The position numbers were made by a program, and so were the translations under genes. From a virus, in the IMG/VR virus record IMGVR_UViG_3300029954_000047, positions 1-35,195 of that record: a stretch of DNA of 35,195 bases; one strand, written 5' to 3'. Below, in pieces: positions 13,261-20,194 of the stretch. Positions within the stretch are counted from its first letter, which is position 1. Each line of letters opens with the position of its first letter. Below the pieces are notes generated by a model. That model was not told the DNA's origin. It worked only from the letters and a program-made list of their open reading frames with translations, and searched no databases.

Positions 13261-14333
13261 GCAATCCCGACGCCGAGCTGGTCTTCGCCCCTGCCAGGCC
13301 GGGCCGGGAGAACTGGCTGGTCGCCATCGCCGGCCCGAGCGGCAGCGGCAAGACATTCTCCGCGCTGCGGCTCGCGCGCGGCATCGCCGGACCGGGCGGC
13401 ACAATCGGGCTCGTTGACACCGAAAACAAACGGTCCCTGTTCTACGCACGGGATTTCGGGTTCGAGCGCGCCTTCATCGAGCCGCCATACCGGCCGGAAA
13501 AATACGTTCGTGGCGCAGAGCTTTCGCGCAAGGCCGGGCACTCCGTACTCATCATCGACAGCATGTCGCACGAGCACAGCGGCATCGGCGGCATGATCGA
13601 ATGGCACGAGGAAGAGCTGCAGCGGATGGCCGGCGAGGACTGGAGCAAGCGTGAGAAGATGACCATGGCCGCGTGGATCAAGCCAAAGGCTTCGCACAAG
13701 GCGATGATGGCCCGGCTGCTCGCCCTGAATACGATGGTGATCTTTTGTTTGCGTGCGGAACGGAAAATCGAGATAGTCAAAAACGACAAGGGCAAGCTCG
13801 TTCCCGTGGATATCGGATTTCAGCCGATCTGCGGCAAGGACTTCATGTACGACATGACGATCTCGATGATGCTGTCGGAGGAGAGCCCCGGCGTGCCGAC
13901 ACTGACAAAAGCCAACGGGAGGCACAGGGAGCTTTTCATTCCCGGAAAGCAGCTGGACGAGGCAGCCGGCGCCCGCATCGCGGCATACGCCCGCGGAGAC
14001 GCGCAACAGCCCGTTCCGGCAGCGGCTCCCGCGCAGGCTCCCGGAAAGCATGCCGGCCCACCCACGCCTGCGCCGGACCTGGTGCCCGAGCCGACGTCTC
14101 CCAAGCCAGCCAGGCGGCCGACCGTCAGTCAGGTTGCGACCGATCTGCTTAACCGCTTCCGCAACACCATGAGCGCCGAAGAACACCGCGAGATAGCCGA
14201 AGACCAGGTCGTGCACGAGCGTCTGAAGTGGCTGCACAAAAACCACCCGGCACTCTGGGACTCGGTCAACGAGGCGCTGATCGACAGCATCCAGCGCCAT
14301 TCGCGGGAGGCGGTAAATGAGCCAGTGGACTGA
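13257..14333 (+). CDS. Sak4-like RecA-fold ATPase
   Basis: A 358-aa AAA_24/RecA-like ATPase. Walker A 'GPSGSGKT' is at 26-33, Walker B-like 'SVLIIDSMSHEHSG' around 100, followed by 'WIKPKASHKAMMARLLALNT' and 'MVIFCLRAERKIEI'. 'GFQPICGKDFMYDMTISMML' is typical of phage Sak4-type proteins, which help the phage single-strand annealing system. The C-terminal third has a Pro/Ala linker (about 250-290), then a helical domain. The GTG start in a GTGA overlap with the nuclease gene is chosen; a longer frame from 13071 lies inside that gene. Together the two genes form the classic exonuclease/annealing-helper pair; no separate SSB or annealase is visible in the window. Confidence 0.85.
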   Translation: MSNPDAELVFAPARPGRENWLVAIAGPSGSGKTFSALRLARGIAGPGGTIGLVDTENKRSLFYARDFGFERAFIEPPYRPEKYVRGAELSRKAGHSVLIIDSMSHEHSGIGGMIEWHEEELQRMAGEDWSKREKMTMAAWIKPKASHKAMMARLLALNTMVIFCLRAERKIEIVKNDKGKLVPVDIGFQPICGKDFMYDMTISMMLSEESPGVPTLTKANGRHRELFIPGKQLDEAAGARIAAYARGDAQQPVPAAAPAQAPGKHAGPPTPAPDLVPEPTSPKPARRPTVSQVATDLLNRFRNTMSAEEHREIAEDQVVHERLKWLHKNHPALWDSVNEALIDSIQRHSREAVNEPVD

Positions 14334-14556
14334 CGGGCGCGACGCCAGCCGCACGTTCCGCGCCATGATGGCGTTCGACCTGTGGCTGCGCCGGTTCCCA
14401 CGACCCGGGGAGAGGCGACTGACCAGGAGCCAGCGCGAGGCGAGGTCGCCATGGTTGGGGATGGCGGCTTTCTTCGTTGCCGCGACGGCGCTGACGGCCG
14501 CACTGGTCGCCATGCCGATGTTCATGTGCCTGGGAGCCGGCGCGATGGCGCCATGA
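14317..14556 (+). CDS. Small membrane protein (79 aa)
   Basis: A basic N-terminal half ('LWLRRFPRPGERRLTRSQRE') precedes one long hydrophobic segment, 'WLGMAAFFVAATALTAALVA' then 'MPMFMCLGAG', long enough for one membrane helix or a tight hairpin. GGGAGG lies 7 bases before the ATG, and the start overlaps the Sak4-like gene by 17 bases. Function is unknown; it is too far from the lysis cassette to call a holin. Confidence 0.65.
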   Translation: MSQWTDGRDASRTFRAMMAFDLWLRRFPRPGERRLTRSQREARSPWLGMAAFFVAATALTAALVAMPMFMCLGAGAMAP

Positions 14557-14572
14557 CATTGGAGAGGGGAAA

Positions 14573-14893
14573 ATGTCTCAGGAAACAACGAGGCCGCTGC
14601 CGAGGCCGCTGCCGAGTCTCGACTGGAACCGCGTCACCTGGTCAGCGCCGGATGAGAGGCCGATCCGGCGTATCGCAAAGGGAAGCACGCCGCGGCGCCC
14701 GGTCCTAGCGTACGTGGGGGTGTTGTTTGGCGCGGATGGACGGACGGGTTCCGCTTTCACCTGGCGGGTGTGCTCCTATTGCGGCGACGATCTCGACGAA
14801 GACGAGGTGGCTCTTATGACTTTCGGGGCAGACACACGCACGGCCATTTTCTGCGAGATGTGCCAGGTGCGGCATTGGGCGGGAGCATTATGA
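14573..14893 (+). CDS. Zinc-finger-like hypothetical protein (106 aa)
   Basis: The N-terminal 50 residues are Pro/Arg-rich, then 'FTWRVCSYCGDDLDEDEVAL' and 'AIFCEMCQVRHW' supply two CxxC pairs about 30 residues apart, a likely zinc-ribbon. SD GGAGAGGGG sits 5 bases before the ATG. The stop overlaps the next ATG. Role unknown. Confidence 0.7.
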   Translation: MSQETTRPLPRPLPSLDWNRVTWSAPDERPIRRIAKGSTPRRPVLAYVGVLFGADGRTGSAFTWRVCSYCGDDLDEDEVALMTFGADTRTAIFCEMCQVRHWAGAL

Positions 14894-15099
14894 ACCGCGC
14901 CCTGAAACCCGGCGGACCCGTCGGCATCCTCGTGGACGCTTTCTGCGCGGTCGCGGCGCTCGCCGAGCCAAGCCCGGAAGTCGCGCGGCTGGTCGCGACC
15001 ATTGGGCAGATCGCCGACGAACCCACCCTGAAGCTCTGCGAGAGCTTCCAGTTGAGGAAACAGATCAATGCAGTCCGAAACCTCTCCGCCCGCCGCTGA
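14890..15099 (+). CDS. Small hypothetical protein (69 aa)
   Basis: Hydrophobic-helical N-terminus ('GILVDAFCAVAALAEPSPEV') and a helical C-terminus. The ATG lies in an ATGA overlap with the preceding zinc-finger gene, which decides this start over the longer frame from 14770. Family not recognised. Confidence 0.6.
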   Translation: MNRALKPGGPVGILVDAFCAVAALAEPSPEVARLVATIGQIADEPTLKLCESFQLRKQINAVRNLSARR

Positions 15100-15256
15100 C
15101 AGCCGGAAGGAGCCCATGCCGCCGTTCGCGCATGTGGCCATCACGGATCTGATCGGGCTGCTCCACGGAATGACCTCCGACCAACTATTCCTCCTGCTCT
15201 CTGCCGCCCGGGGCATGATTCAGCAAAACCGCAAACGCCAGGGGTCGGGAAAATAA
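15068..15256 (+). CDS. Small hypothetical protein (62 aa)
   Basis: Pro/Ser-rich start then one helix pair ('AITDLIGLLHGMTSDQLFLL', 'LSAARGMIQQNRKR'). GAGG lies 9 bases before the ATG, inside the previous gene, which it overlaps by 32 bases. No family recognised. Confidence 0.6.
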   Translation: MQSETSPPAADSRKEPMPPFAHVAITDLIGLLHGMTSDQLFLLLSAARGMIQQNRKRQGSGK

Positions 15257-15271
15257 TGAGGGAGGCCGCGC

Positions 15272-15682
15272 ATGACGGTTCTCGTTCTCGGCATCGAGCA
15301 GCAAGCCGCCCTGGTGGCGCTACGCGCCCGCGCCTCCAATGAAATCCTTGACGCCCGCGAGGTGATGGCCGCGGTCAAGACCCGGGAGGGAGACGCCATT
15401 CACCGGCGGCGGATGGAAAAGCTGACCATCGAGATACCGGCCGCCTACGTGGTCACCTTTTCGATCGAACGCCAGCCAACGGTCGGGCTGTGCCGCCACG
15501 CCAGCGTCTCGGTCCGCCGGTCGTGCCGCGCGCCCGGTCCGCAAGCCGTGTGGCTGATCGCGAAGGAGCTGGGCTTCCGGGGCTCACTCACGGACTGCCG
15601 GATCTGGCCTGAGCTGCTTCAGGATGGCCGAGTGGCCGCCAACCTTGTGCAGCCCTTGCAGCCGGCGGAGCAGCCGGCATGA
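15272..15682 (+). CDS. Hypothetical protein (136 aa)
   Basis: Unknown. GGGAGG lies 7 bases before the ATG. An N-terminal helical half ('QQAALVALRARASNEILDAR') is followed by a beta-strand-rich half ('IEIPAAYVVTFSIERQPTVG', 'ASVSVRRSCRAPGPQAVWLI'). A C-terminal helix reads 'IWPELLQDGRVAANLVQPLQ'. Three Cys are present but not in CxxC pairs. The stop overlaps the next start (ATGA). Confidence 0.65.
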   Translation: MTVLVLGIEQQAALVALRARASNEILDAREVMAAVKTREGDAIHRRRMEKLTIEIPAAYVVTFSIERQPTVGLCRHASVSVRRSCRAPGPQAVWLIAKELGFRGSLTDCRIWPELLQDGRVAANLVQPLQPAEQPA

Positions 15683-15978
15683 GAAACGGCGCCGTGATTC
15701 GCATCGAAGCCGATGCCGCAGGCTATCCCTGCCAGGGGCGAGGCCAATACCTCTCGCGGTTCGATCCCGAGGCGCGGCGCGGAAGGGGGAAAATCACCAC
15801 AACCGCGGATCCCACGCGCGCCATGATCTTCAGCACGCACGAGGAGGCGCTGGCCTGCTGGCGGCGCCAGAGCACGGTGCGGCCGCTGCGGGATGACTTG
15901 GAGCCCAACAGGCCGCTCACGGCGTTCACCATTTCCATCCTTAGCGTGGCCGATGCGCTGCAGGGTATGCCCTGGTGA
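15679..15978 (+). CDS. Hypothetical protein (99 aa)
   Basis: Mixed alpha/beta small protein ('AVIRIEADAAGYPCQGRGQY', 'ARRGRGKITTTADPTRAMIF', 'STHEEALACWRRQSTVRPLR'). The Y-L-x-x-F...G...T-x-D-P-x-x-A-x-x-F...A-x-x-x-W pattern looks like a compact domain that recurs in phage early proteins, but I cannot name it. Linked by ATGA to the gene before and GTGA to the gene after. Confidence 0.65.
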   Translation: MRNGAVIRIEADAAGYPCQGRGQYLSRFDPEARRGRGKITTTADPTRAMIFSTHEEALACWRRQSTVRPLRDDLEPNRPLTAFTISILSVADALQGMPW

Positions 15979-16310
15979 GCCGCCCGCAGAAGGCCTTCCT
16001 GCCCGCGGGCGACGGGCCGGCAGACGAGGCAGACGAGGCAGAGCAGGCTCAGTGGCGCGTGGCGTGGTTCGATTCCGGGTGCCGCGCCCGCTATCGGGAC
16101 TCCCGGTCCCAACGCGACTTTCCAAACGGCATCGACCTGAATCCCCGGTGGGACCCCAACACAACCTGCCGTGTCGTGCTGCCATACCCCACAACCGGAA
16201 TGGGTTATTACACCGTCGTCTGCAACATATGCGGGGTCACCAAGACCATCGCCACCAACGGACAACGGGATGATCCGCGCAGCGCACGGATAGCGTGCAG
16301 GCGGCTGTGA
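15975..16310 (+). CDS. Hypothetical protein with CxxC knuckle (111 aa)
   Basis: The N-half is acidic and low complexity. The C-half 'CRVVLPYPTTGMGYYTVVCN' then 'ICGVTKTIATNGQRDDPRSA' resembles a conserved domain in alphaproteobacterial phage proteins that ends with V-x-C-x-x-C-G...T...G-R-x-D-D-P-R-S. A single CxxC plus C109-type residues could bind zinc. The GTG start overlaps the preceding stop. Role unknown. Confidence 0.7.
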   Translation: MSRPQKAFLPAGDGPADEADEAEQAQWRVAWFDSGCRARYRDSRSQRDFPNGIDLNPRWDPNTTCRVVLPYPTTGMGYYTVVCNICGVTKTIATNGQRDDPRSARIACRRL

Positions 16311-16650
16311 CCGGCAACCGCATCAGGAAATATTTTTCAGGACCAGTTGCTTATCGCACCGTTCCTGGGCAAGCTATCCCTGACGCAGCCCCCGCATGGG
16401 GGTTCGGAAACCTCCGAGTCCGGGGCGCACGGAGTGACACAGGCCCCGCATGGGGGTTCGGAAATGTAACAGAGAGCTTTGGGCCACCCAGCCGCGACGA
16501 ACGGCTGAATGGCCCGCAACACAGACAAACGGGAACGCCAATTCCCCGATAGTCGCCGGCCTTTGGAGATTTTGCAAGAGGCAACTCTGCGAAAAAGTCG
16601 GTCTGTGTCGCGGTGCTGGGTGGCCCTTGGCTCAAGCCAGGAGCCGGCGC
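16311..16650 (+). other. Intergenic region carrying two hairpin repeats
   Basis: A 340-bp stretch I judge non-coding. It contains a TGACGCA box (16381-16387), hairpin copies at 16389-16410 and 16444-16464, and little else. Frames through it translate the repeats as PAWGFGN, and no SD supports them. The right end supplies the SD (AGGAG) for the winged-helix gene. Confidence 0.6.
16389..16464 (+). repeat. Two near-consensus hairpin repeats
   Basis: CCCCCGCATGGGGGTTCGGA at 16389-16408 (then AA) and a copy one C shorter at 16444-16462. The first is preceded directly by TGACGCAG; the second has lost that box. Confidence 0.9.
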
Positions 16651-17202
16651 GTGGAAAAAAAGTGGAATGACATGGTCGAGGCCGAGGCCGCGGAGAGCCG
16701 CCGGCTGGGCTTGCAGATGTCCCGGGCGCTGGTCGCCCTGCATCATTTTGATGGACCGGAGGGCTGTTTTCCGGCTCTGAAAACGATTGCCGGGGCCGCT
16801 GACGTTTCGGTCGGGACCGTGCTGGAGGCCATCAGGCGTGCCGAGGAGATGGGCTACCTGGTCGTGGTCAGGAGCCAGACGGAGATGGTAGCCAGGGGCT
16901 CTCGTGTGGTGCCCGTCCGCCGCCCGAACAGGTACTTTTTCCGTCTCCCGGAGGCCGCGGTGCCACACAAGGATGCCGGCCTCGAGTGGCGTGCGGCATG
17001 GCGGGCGGCATGGTGGGCGGCCAAAAACGCCCGCCGGCGTCCTGATTCCAGTCTCCGTTGTGTAAACACGGTACCTAACTCTTTTCCTTTTGAATCGGAT
17101 GACGCAGCCCCCGCATGGGGGTTCGGAAAGTTTTGCATGCCGTCGGCCGGCCTGGCGGCGCTGCGCGTTGCCCGGGCCGCCGCTCTGGGCGTCTCGGGGT
17201 GA
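16651..17202 (+). CDS. Winged-helix DNA-binding protein with repeat-encoded tail
   Basis: A 183-aa protein from a GTG that follows AGGAG by 7 bases. An N-terminal basic helix (WNDMVEAEAAESRRLGLQMS) is followed by a MarR/GntR-like winged helix: 'ALVALHHFDGPEGCFPALKT', 'IAGAADVSVGTVLEAIRRAE', 'EMGYLVVVRSQT', then a wing 'GSRVVPVRRPNRYFF'. Such proteins in phage early regions are often replication initiators or regulators. Near the C-terminus a hairpin repeat (17108-17130) is translated in frame as DDAAPAWGFGK, so the last 45 residues are probably a late addition. A longer frame from 16450 reads through an upstream repeat and is not favoured. Confidence 0.7.
   Translation: MEKKWNDMVEAEAAESRRLGLQMSRALVALHHFDGPEGCFPALKTIAGAADVSVGTVLEAIRRAEEMGYLVVVRSQTEMVARGSRVVPVRRPNRYFFRLPEAAVPHKDAGLEWRAAWRAAWWAAKNARRRPDSSLRCVNTVPNSFPFESDDAAPAWGFGKFCMPSAGLAALRVARAAALGVSG
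17108..17130 (+). repeat. Consensus hairpin repeat inside the winged-helix gene
   Basis: C5-GCAT-G5-TTCGGAAAG preceded by TGACGCAG (17100-17107), matching the 16.4-kb copy over about 30 bases. It is read in frame within the C-terminal tail of the winged-helix protein. Confidence 0.9.
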
Positions 17203-17207
17203 AACAG

Positions 17208-17230
17208 CCCCCGGCATGGGGGTTCGGAAA
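17208..17230 (+). repeat. Hairpin repeat after the winged-helix gene
   Basis: C5-GGCAT-G5-TTCGGAAA with one extra loop base. It starts 6 bases after the winged-helix stop. A small AGCA tandem repeat follows at about 17232-17246. Confidence 0.85.
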
Positions 17231-17345
17231 ATAGCAAGCAAGCAAGCGGCTCAGGAACAAGGAAGGCAGCACGGACCGGACACACACATTGACCAAGGTG
17301 CCGCAAGAAGCCGATTCTGCCCAGGCAGACAGGGGAGACTGTGTC

Positions 17346-17801
17346 GTGAGCGAGGGGGATGGGGAGGATTATGGGCCTTTCCCGGAGCGGGTGAAGTGCG
17401 GCTATCGGCCTGCGTCTCCCATGGAGATGGACGCCTTGTCGTTGGAGTGGGCCAGCGAGACAGCCGGCCGCCGGTTTTACGAAGTCATTCGCGCCACCAT
17501 AGAGACTTTCGTTAGCGAGGCGGTTCTGCCGCGCCCCTCCAACCTTCTTTCCGCCGACCAGGCGCGGTATGAGGCGGCGGCCTCGATGTTGGACTGTGCG
17601 GTCCAGGTCGCCGAGGACATTATGGGGAACAAGGACGCGTGGGACCTTTTCGGCGAGATACTCGCCGGGATGGAAGCTCCCCCGCCGGAGGGAACGCCGA
17701 AACCCACGCCCGGAGGCCCATATGGAGACCGGCTAGCCGAAAAGTTGCGCCTCCAGCGCCAGCGCCAGAAAGCCGCCCGGAAGGCGTCCCGCCGCTCCTG
17801 A
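17346..17801 (+). CDS. Hypothetical protein (151 aa)
   Basis: Acidic N-terminus, helical centre ('SLEWASETAGRRFYEVIRAT', 'ARYEAAASMLDCAVQVAEDI') and a Pro-rich then Arg/Lys-rich C-terminus. The GTG at 17346 follows GGGGAG by 9 bases; a TTG at 17289 would give 170 aa without a good SD. Family unknown. Hairpin repeats flank the gene on both sides. Confidence 0.65.
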   Translation: MSEGDGEDYGPFPERVKCGYRPASPMEMDALSLEWASETAGRRFYEVIRATIETFVSEAVLPRPSNLLSADQARYEAAASMLDCAVQVAEDIMGNKDAWDLFGEILAGMEAPPPEGTPKPTPGGPYGDRLAEKLRLQRQRQKAARKASRRS

Positions 17802-17831
17802 CGTCTCCGGAGGCGTAGGGCCGCTGCACAG

Positions 17832-17877
17832 CCCCCGCATGGGGGTTCGGAAAGACGAACGTGGGGGTTCGGAAAGG
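17832..17877 (+). repeat. Hairpin repeat plus adjacent half copy
   Basis: A full consensus copy (17832-17853) is followed within 4 bases by a right half, GTGGGGGTTCGGAAAGG (17861-17877). The tandem half copy suggests local duplication. Confidence 0.85.
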
Positions 17878-17885
17878 GTGGGGGG

Positions 17886-17985
17886 GGTTATCCTGTGCGC
17901 TTGCGGATTGGATTGCCCGGCGGTATATCGGGTGGGCCGCCGGGGCAATCCTGGCGGATAACCTCGGTTATTTGGAGAGATAACC
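17886..17985 (+). promoter_or_regulatory. Operator-like box cluster upstream of the RHH-like gene
   Basis: GGTTATCC (17886-17893) and GGATAACC (17956-17963) bracket a 14-bp inverted repeat: GGATTGCCCGGCGG at 17910-17923 and its complement with one extra G at 17937-17951. GGTTAT (17966-17971) and GATAACC (17979-17985) follow, the last abutting the ATG. The layout suggests autoregulation by the RHH-like protein, or a partition-type site. Confidence 0.6.
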
Positions 17986-18516
17986 ATGGATAGCCATTCC
18001 GAAAAGAAGACGATAGTCAACGTGAAAGGCGTGTCGCTCGCCACCTGGGAAGCCGCCAAAAAGGCCGCCAATTTGTCCGGCGAGACCATGGGCGCGTGGC
18101 TTAACCGCTGGATTGCCCATGCCGTGGAGCAGGAGGCGGGCGGGCGGATATTTCCGCCGCTCCCAGCCGATAATCCGGGGCAATCCAAGGGAAATCCGGG
18201 CACAGGTTATCCGGTGGCCCACCTGGGAAATCCGTCGCTCGCGGTCGCCTTCCTGAAGGAGCTGGCGCCGGTCGCGGCGGCGCTAGGGGAGAAGCTGTCC
18301 CGGCAGGCCGCCATCGACGTGTCGGCTGCGGTCTCCCTGTTCGCGCGCGAGGCTCAGGGCAAGCCGCCGCGGAACCGGAAGAGGCAGAGCGTCCCCCCGC
18401 ATGAAGGGTTGGGAAAGGAAAGGGTTGGCGGATTAGCCGACGGATTAGAATCGCCGGATTCTGGTCAAGCCATCTCGCGGAATGAGACGTTTGAGGAAAG
18501 TGTGGTGGTTGCATGA
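17986..18516 (+). CDS. Ribbon-helix-helix-like DNA-binding protein (176 aa)
   Basis: Residues 8-50 ('TIVNVKGVSLATWEAAKKAA', 'NLSGETMGAWLNRWIAHAVE') fit a ribbon-helix-helix/Arc-type domain: a beta strand, then two helices with the G-E-T-M-G-x-W-L pattern common in alphaproteobacterial phage and plasmid proteins. The middle is Pro/Gly-rich and its DNA repeats the upstream box sequences. Then comes a helical part ('SLAVAFLKELAPVAAALGEK') and a basic, low-complexity C-terminus where a degenerate hairpin repeat is translated as SVPPHEGLGK. GGAGAG lies 7 bases before the ATG. Likely an autoregulated DNA-binding protein; a partition role is possible but no ParA is seen. Confidence 0.7.
   Translation: MDSHSEKKTIVNVKGVSLATWEAAKKAANLSGETMGAWLNRWIAHAVEQEAGGRIFPPLPADNPGQSKGNPGTGYPVAHLGNPSLAVAFLKELAPVAAALGEKLSRQAAIDVSAAVSLFAREAQGKPPRNRKRQSVPPHEGLGKERVGGLADGLESPDSGQAISRNETFEESVVVA
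18391..18418 (+). repeat. Degenerate hairpin repeat inside the RHH-like gene
   Basis: GTCCCCCCGCATGAAGGGTT then GGGAAAGG: the left arm and GCAT loop are intact, the right arm is damaged. It is read in frame as SVPPHEGLGK. Confidence 0.6.
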
Positions 18517-18523
18517 GCGGCGT

Positions 18524-18540
18524 CCCCCGCATGGGGGGAG
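18524..18540 (+). repeat. Hairpin repeat at the second convergent junction
   Basis: C5-GCAT-G6 starting 8 bases after the RHH-like stop; the TTCGGA tail is replaced by AGG. It is the main feature of the 66-bp gap between the convergent genes ending at 18516 and 18583. Confidence 0.8.
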
Positions 18541-18582
18541 GCCCGGCTCACACCCGATGGCGCAGGAGGCCGGACAAACCGA

Positions 18583-18813
18583 TTACCATTCCGAAAACGT
18601 GACGCCCAAATCCTCCAGCAGTTTCGACACGCGCATCAGCTCCTCGATGAGAAGGTTGCGCGCCGAAGGGCCTGGCAGCCTTATTGCAAGAATGCAATCG
18701 TCTCCCAAAACCAGTTCGGCCAGGATATGTTCGTTGAGATAGCCGAGAAGCGCCATGACAGCTTCGCGGCGCTCCACCAACCGGCAGGCGTCTTTGGTCT
18801 CGGTTACAGTCAC
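18583..18813 (-). CDS. Small hypothetical protein downstream of endolysin (76 aa)
   Basis: Helical protein ('RLVERREAVMALLGYLNEHI', 'ELMRVSKLLEDLGVTFSEW') with no membrane segment. Its GTG start is in a GTGA overlap with the endolysin stop, so it is the last gene of the long rightward-originating tail/lysis operon. Unknown family; it could be a lysis accessory or an unrelated late gene. Confidence 0.65.
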   Translation of the reverse strand: MTVTETKDACRLVERREAVMALLGYLNEHILAELVLGDDCILAIRLPGPSARNLLIEELMRVSKLLEDLGVTFSEW

Positions 18814-19391
18814 GCCGCGCCTCCGATATGGCTGAACGCCCTGGCCCTCTGCCAGCCGAACTCGAACGACAAATCGGTCGCGTTGCCCTCGGCGATCTCG
18901 ATATACCGCACGGACTGAAGGGCCGCGACGACGTTCAGCAACACGGTGCGGCCGCCGGCGCCGCGGGCATTGAGGAACGCCTTGAGCGCATCCCTCGTCA
19001 TCGCGCCGCAGACGCCATCGGCATCGACGGGAGAGGCCGCGGTTCCGCGCAGCGCGTTCAACGCCCGCTGCAGGAATTTGCCCGCGGTCGGCGAGCCCAT
19101 ATTGATCCCGGCGTCCAGGAGCTTTTCGCCCAGCACCGGGAAGATGGCTCCGATCTGGTCGAACATCGGCTGGGTCCAGAACCGCTTGCGGTAGATTTCC
19201 ACCGCCCCATCCAGCGTCAGATCCTTCATGGCGCCCTGGAAGCCGAACGCCCGCGCGACCGCGATGGTCACCCCGAAATTCGTCTCCCCGCCAGCGTCTC
19301 GGCTGTCGTTGGTATAGCCGCCTTCCTCCGTCGAGATGATCTTGCGGATAACGGTGTCGAAGTCGGCCGGGGCTGCCGCTGTGCCGGACAT
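18810..19391 (-). CDS. GH108 family endolysin
   Basis: A 193-aa peptidoglycan hydrolase of glycoside hydrolase family 108. The N-terminal signature 'ISTEEGGYTNDSRDAGGETN' then 'FGVT' contains the catalytic Glu (E23, just before GGY). It is followed by 'AVEIYRKRFWTQPMFDQI' and 'LLDAGINMGSPTAGKFLQRA'. The C-terminus 'VDADGVCGAMTRDALKAFLN' is the peptidoglycan-binding part usual in the family. It has no signal peptide, so release depends on the holin. The ATG at 19389-19391 follows AGGAG by 7 bases and overlaps the holin stop. Confidence 0.92.
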   Translation of the reverse strand: MSGTAAAPADFDTVIRKIISTEEGGYTNDSRDAGGETNFGVTIAVARAFGFQGAMKDLTLDGAVEIYRKRFWTQPMFDQIGAIFPVLGEKLLDAGINMGSPTAGKFLQRALNALRGTAASPVDADGVCGAMTRDALKAFLNARGAGGRTVLLNVVAALQSVRYIEIAEGNATDLSFEFGWQRARAFSHIGGAA

Positions 19392-20194
19392 CACTCTGCT
19401 CCTGCCATGCCGGGCTGCGGAAGTTTCGTGGGATCGCGCTCGACCAGCGCCTCCACGCTCTCGAGCACCGGGGTCGCGAGCCGTGCGGCCTGGGATGCGA
19501 GCAGCGCTGCGATCTGTGGCGGGACGGAAGCGGCGAGGGTGCGGGCGACGCCCTGCGGCACGCTGTCGGCCAGCGCCTGCACCTGGTCGCGGGAGCCCAC
19601 CGACGATCCGAGCCAGAAGGATTCGACGCGCGAAAAGCCGGTGATCAATGCCGTCACGATCATCATCGCGAAGGTCATTTTCGCGGGCGCCAGCTCGTCC
19701 GGCCCGAAAAGCAGGTAGAGCACCAGGCCGGTCAGCGCCGCGATGATGAGCGATGAGATAATCAGGGCTCCGTTCGCGTTTGCCCCCCTGGCCTGGATCA
19801 TGGTGCCTCGGGCGTTGGCGGCGTCGGCTGCCTGGGTCTCGAACTGCGCCAGGGCGTCGTCGAGCTGCACCTTCTGCGCGGCGAGCCGCTGGCCCTCGGC
19901 CTGCACGGCGATCTGCGCTAGCTGAGCCTGGAGGATAGCCTGCTGGGCGGGCGAAAGGGCATTGACGTCGGCCTGGGTGGGCTGCTCCACCCCCGTTGCC
20001 GCTGCCACCGCCGCCACAACGGTTTTGGCTACTGCCTCACCGTTGCTGCCCAGCAAGTTGGGTGCGAGTGTGCCAAGGATTTCCGGCGCGATGGCTCCGA
20101 TCAGACCACCGGCAATGGCCCCGATCGGCCCGAGGGCCAAGCCTGCCGCGGCTCCCTTGCCCGCGTTGGAGATAATGCTAAGGAAATCTGTCAA
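19391..20194 (-). CDS. GTA-type 3TM holin-like membrane protein (267 aa)
   Basis: Two clear membrane segments in the centre: 'GALIISSLIIAALTGLVLYL' then LFG, and 'MTFAMMIVTALITGFSRVES' then 'FWLGSSVGSRDQ'. A glycine-rich, moderately hydrophobic N-terminus ('GAAAGLALGPIGAIAGGLIG') may be the third. The F-W-x-G-S-S-x-G-S motif after the last helix is characteristic of the GTA holin 3TM family. The Ala/Gln-rich middle (residues 60-130) looks like an amphipathic coiled region, and the C-terminus is a long tail. The protein is longer than most holins. Start TTG in a TTGA overlap. Directly upstream of the endolysin, as expected. Confidence 0.8.
   Translation of the reverse strand: MTDFLSIISNAGKGAAAGLALGPIGAIAGGLIGAIAPEILGTLAPNLLGSNGEAVAKTVVAAVAAATGVEQPTQADVNALSPAQQAILQAQLAQIAVQAEGQRLAAQKVQLDDALAQFETQAADAANARGTMIQARGANANGALIISSLIIAALTGLVLYLLFGPDELAPAKMTFAMMIVTALITGFSRVESFWLGSSVGSRDQVQALADSVPQGVARTLAASVPPQIAALLASQAARLATPVLESVEALVERDPTKLPQPGMAGAE

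Noticed and set aside
13152-14588. 478-aa minus-strand frame opposite the Sak4-like gene, and a 439-aa one at 1627-2946
   Set aside because: Antisense shadows of the Sak4-like, clamp-like and DUF5131 genes; Arg/His-rich composition without motifs.
16295-16552. 85-aa plus-strand frame after the CxxC protein gene
   Set aside because: It mostly translates two hairpin repeats (PAWGFGN twice), has no SD and no other coding character; treated as intergenic.
17108-17130. GGGGGTTCGGA as a tRNA T-arm
   Set aside because: It resembles a T-loop only in GGTTCG; no acceptor, D or anticodon stems could be found around any copy.
16389-17877. Regularly recurring repeats as a CRISPR array
   Set aside because: Spacing is irregular, genes lie between the copies, the units are palindromic hairpins, and no cas gene is present.
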